64,000 nucleotides of DNA from Bermanella sp. WJH001 (GTDB lineage Bacteria; Pseudomonadota; Gammaproteobacteria; Pseudomonadales; Oceanobacteraceae): the NCBI RefSeq assembly GCF_030070105.1, contig NZ_JASJOO010000003.1, forward strand, positions 419,155 to 483,154, written 5' to 3'. The position numbers and the translations under genes are program-made. Below are positions 63,437 through 64,000 of the stretch, piece after piece. A model generated the notes under the pieces. The model was given only the letters and a program-made list of their open reading frames with translations. It did no database searches and was not told the origin of the DNA. Numbering within the stretch: position 1 is the stretch's first letter; each line of letters begins with the position of its first letter.

Positions 63437-63991
63437 TTAGTCCTGGTGTTTTTTGCCCATGATTTTGTCTTTCATATCTAAAAGCTTGCTAATACCTGAG
63501 CCTAACTTCATCAGGCTTTCTAATTTTTCAGGGCTTAAGGTATTTAAGTGGTCGCCCCATTGGGTGAGTAGCTCGAGTAAGTCATGGATTTCTTCAATAC
63601 GCTGCTGGGCGTATTCTTCATCCGCGTTTTGGGCATCTTCTAACAAGTTGGCCCGTAGTAATGACAAGGTGGGATCAATTTCACGCTTGCGGCGCTCTTC
63701 GAATACAGTTTTTGCCATATCCCAAATACTGCCAGCGGTGACAAAATAATCTTTTCGATCACCCGCCACATGCTGCAACTGAATCAAGCGCCACGACTGC
63801 AATTCTTTAAGGCCCATACTCACATTGCCCCGACTGATACTGAGGGTTTCGGCTATTTGGTCGGCATTAAGCGCTTTGGGGTGAATCACTAACAAAGCTA
63901 AGATCTGCCCAACCGTACGATTAAATCCCCAGCGACTGCCCATCTCGCCAAAATGAAAGACAAACACTTTTGCTTTTTCTGGTAGTTCCAT
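63437..63991 (-). CDS. GbsR/MarR-family transcriptional regulator
   Basis: A 184-residue regulator with a winged-helix domain: VGQILALLVIHPKALNADQIAETLSISRGNVSMGLKELQSWRLIQLQHVAGDRKDYF (residues ~26-82), the GbsR-type pattern, followed by a long helical dimerisation part. It is the first gene of the strand reading into cydP-cydA-cydB-cydX-ybgE with a 12-base gap, so it probably responds to a respiratory or stress signal and controls this operon, itself included. Effector unknown. Confidence 0.9.
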   Translation of the reverse strand: MELPEKAKVFVFHFGEMGSRWGFNRTVGQILALLVIHPKALNADQIAETLSISRGNVSMGLKELQSWRLIQLQHVAGDRKDYFVTAGSIWDMAKTVFEERRKREIDPTLSLLRANLLEDAQNADEEYAQQRIEEIHDLLELLTQWGDHLNTLSPEKLESLMKLGSGISKLLDMKDKIMGKKHQD

Positions 63992-64000
63992 GGCTCAAAT

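Overview
This window looks like chromosome from a marine-type gammaproteobacterium with moderate GC, in the Oceanospirillales/Pseudomonadales neighbourhood (Bermanella/Oleispira-like is my guess; no rRNA or other decisive marker is present). The main reason is gene order. rhdA-psd-HDOD gene-motAB on the left, and PilZ-like gene-fimX-like gene-serB-smp further right, together reproduce the rhdA/psd/motAB/fimX/serB neighbourhood I remember from Pseudomonas aeruginosa. glnE-ilvE is likewise a Pseudomonas-type pair. Here the first block is split by about 12 kb of EF-P modification genes and an iron-uptake cluster.

Layout. 1-1.5 kb: the 3' part of a Y1/REP-type transposase gene, a repeat field and an orphan lipoprotein. 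1.6-7.6 kb: psd, rhdA, an HDOD regulator, motA, motB and a FecR-like gene overlapping motB. 7.6-10.5 kb: epmA, efp, epmB, the complete beta-lysylation pathway of elongation factor P apart from epmC. 10.5-19.7 kb: a putative iron-acquisition cluster of two imelysins, a di-haem oxidoreductase, a DUF1513 protein, a divergent di-haem peroxidase-like lipoprotein and a TonB-dependent receptor, with a Fur-like box in the divergent region. 19.8-28.6 kb: PilZ-like protein, FimX-like c-di-GMP protein, a two-gene insert between twin terminators, serB with a small upstream gene, and an Smp/AhpA-like protein fused to a cyclase-like domain. 28.6-32.4 kb: an FbpABC ferric iron ABC transporter behind a Fur-like box. 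32.4-36.5 kb: a YdcH protein and a putative zinc operon (ZnuD-like receptor, AztD-like lipoprotein, small His-rich membrane protein). 36.8-44 kb: MFS exporter, GNAT, K+ channel, glnE, ilvE.

44.1-49.5 kb is the accessory region. It starts with an array of eight ~38-bp repeats and continues with small minus-strand genes. Several of these are separated by attC-like recombination sites, which points to integron gene cassettes without an integrase in view. One of them encodes an Abi_C/HEPN-type abortive infection protein. Two diverged copies of a ~320-bp non-coding repeat lie between cassettes.

49.6-64 kb returns to core-like genes: a NemR/NemA-like regulator and flavin reductase pair with matching operators, a PhoD phosphatase, an ATPase-like protein paired with an MscS channel, a FAD oxidoreductase/methyltransferase pair, hinT, and a full cytochrome bd operon (cydP-cydA-cydB-cydX-ybgE) next to a GbsR/MarR-type regulator.

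The points most worth following are the cassette array with its HEPN gene, the 38-bp alternating repeat, the zinc operon with a membrane-anchored AztD-like protein, the degenerate ATPase/MscS pair, and the two-gene insert bounded by copies of one terminator.
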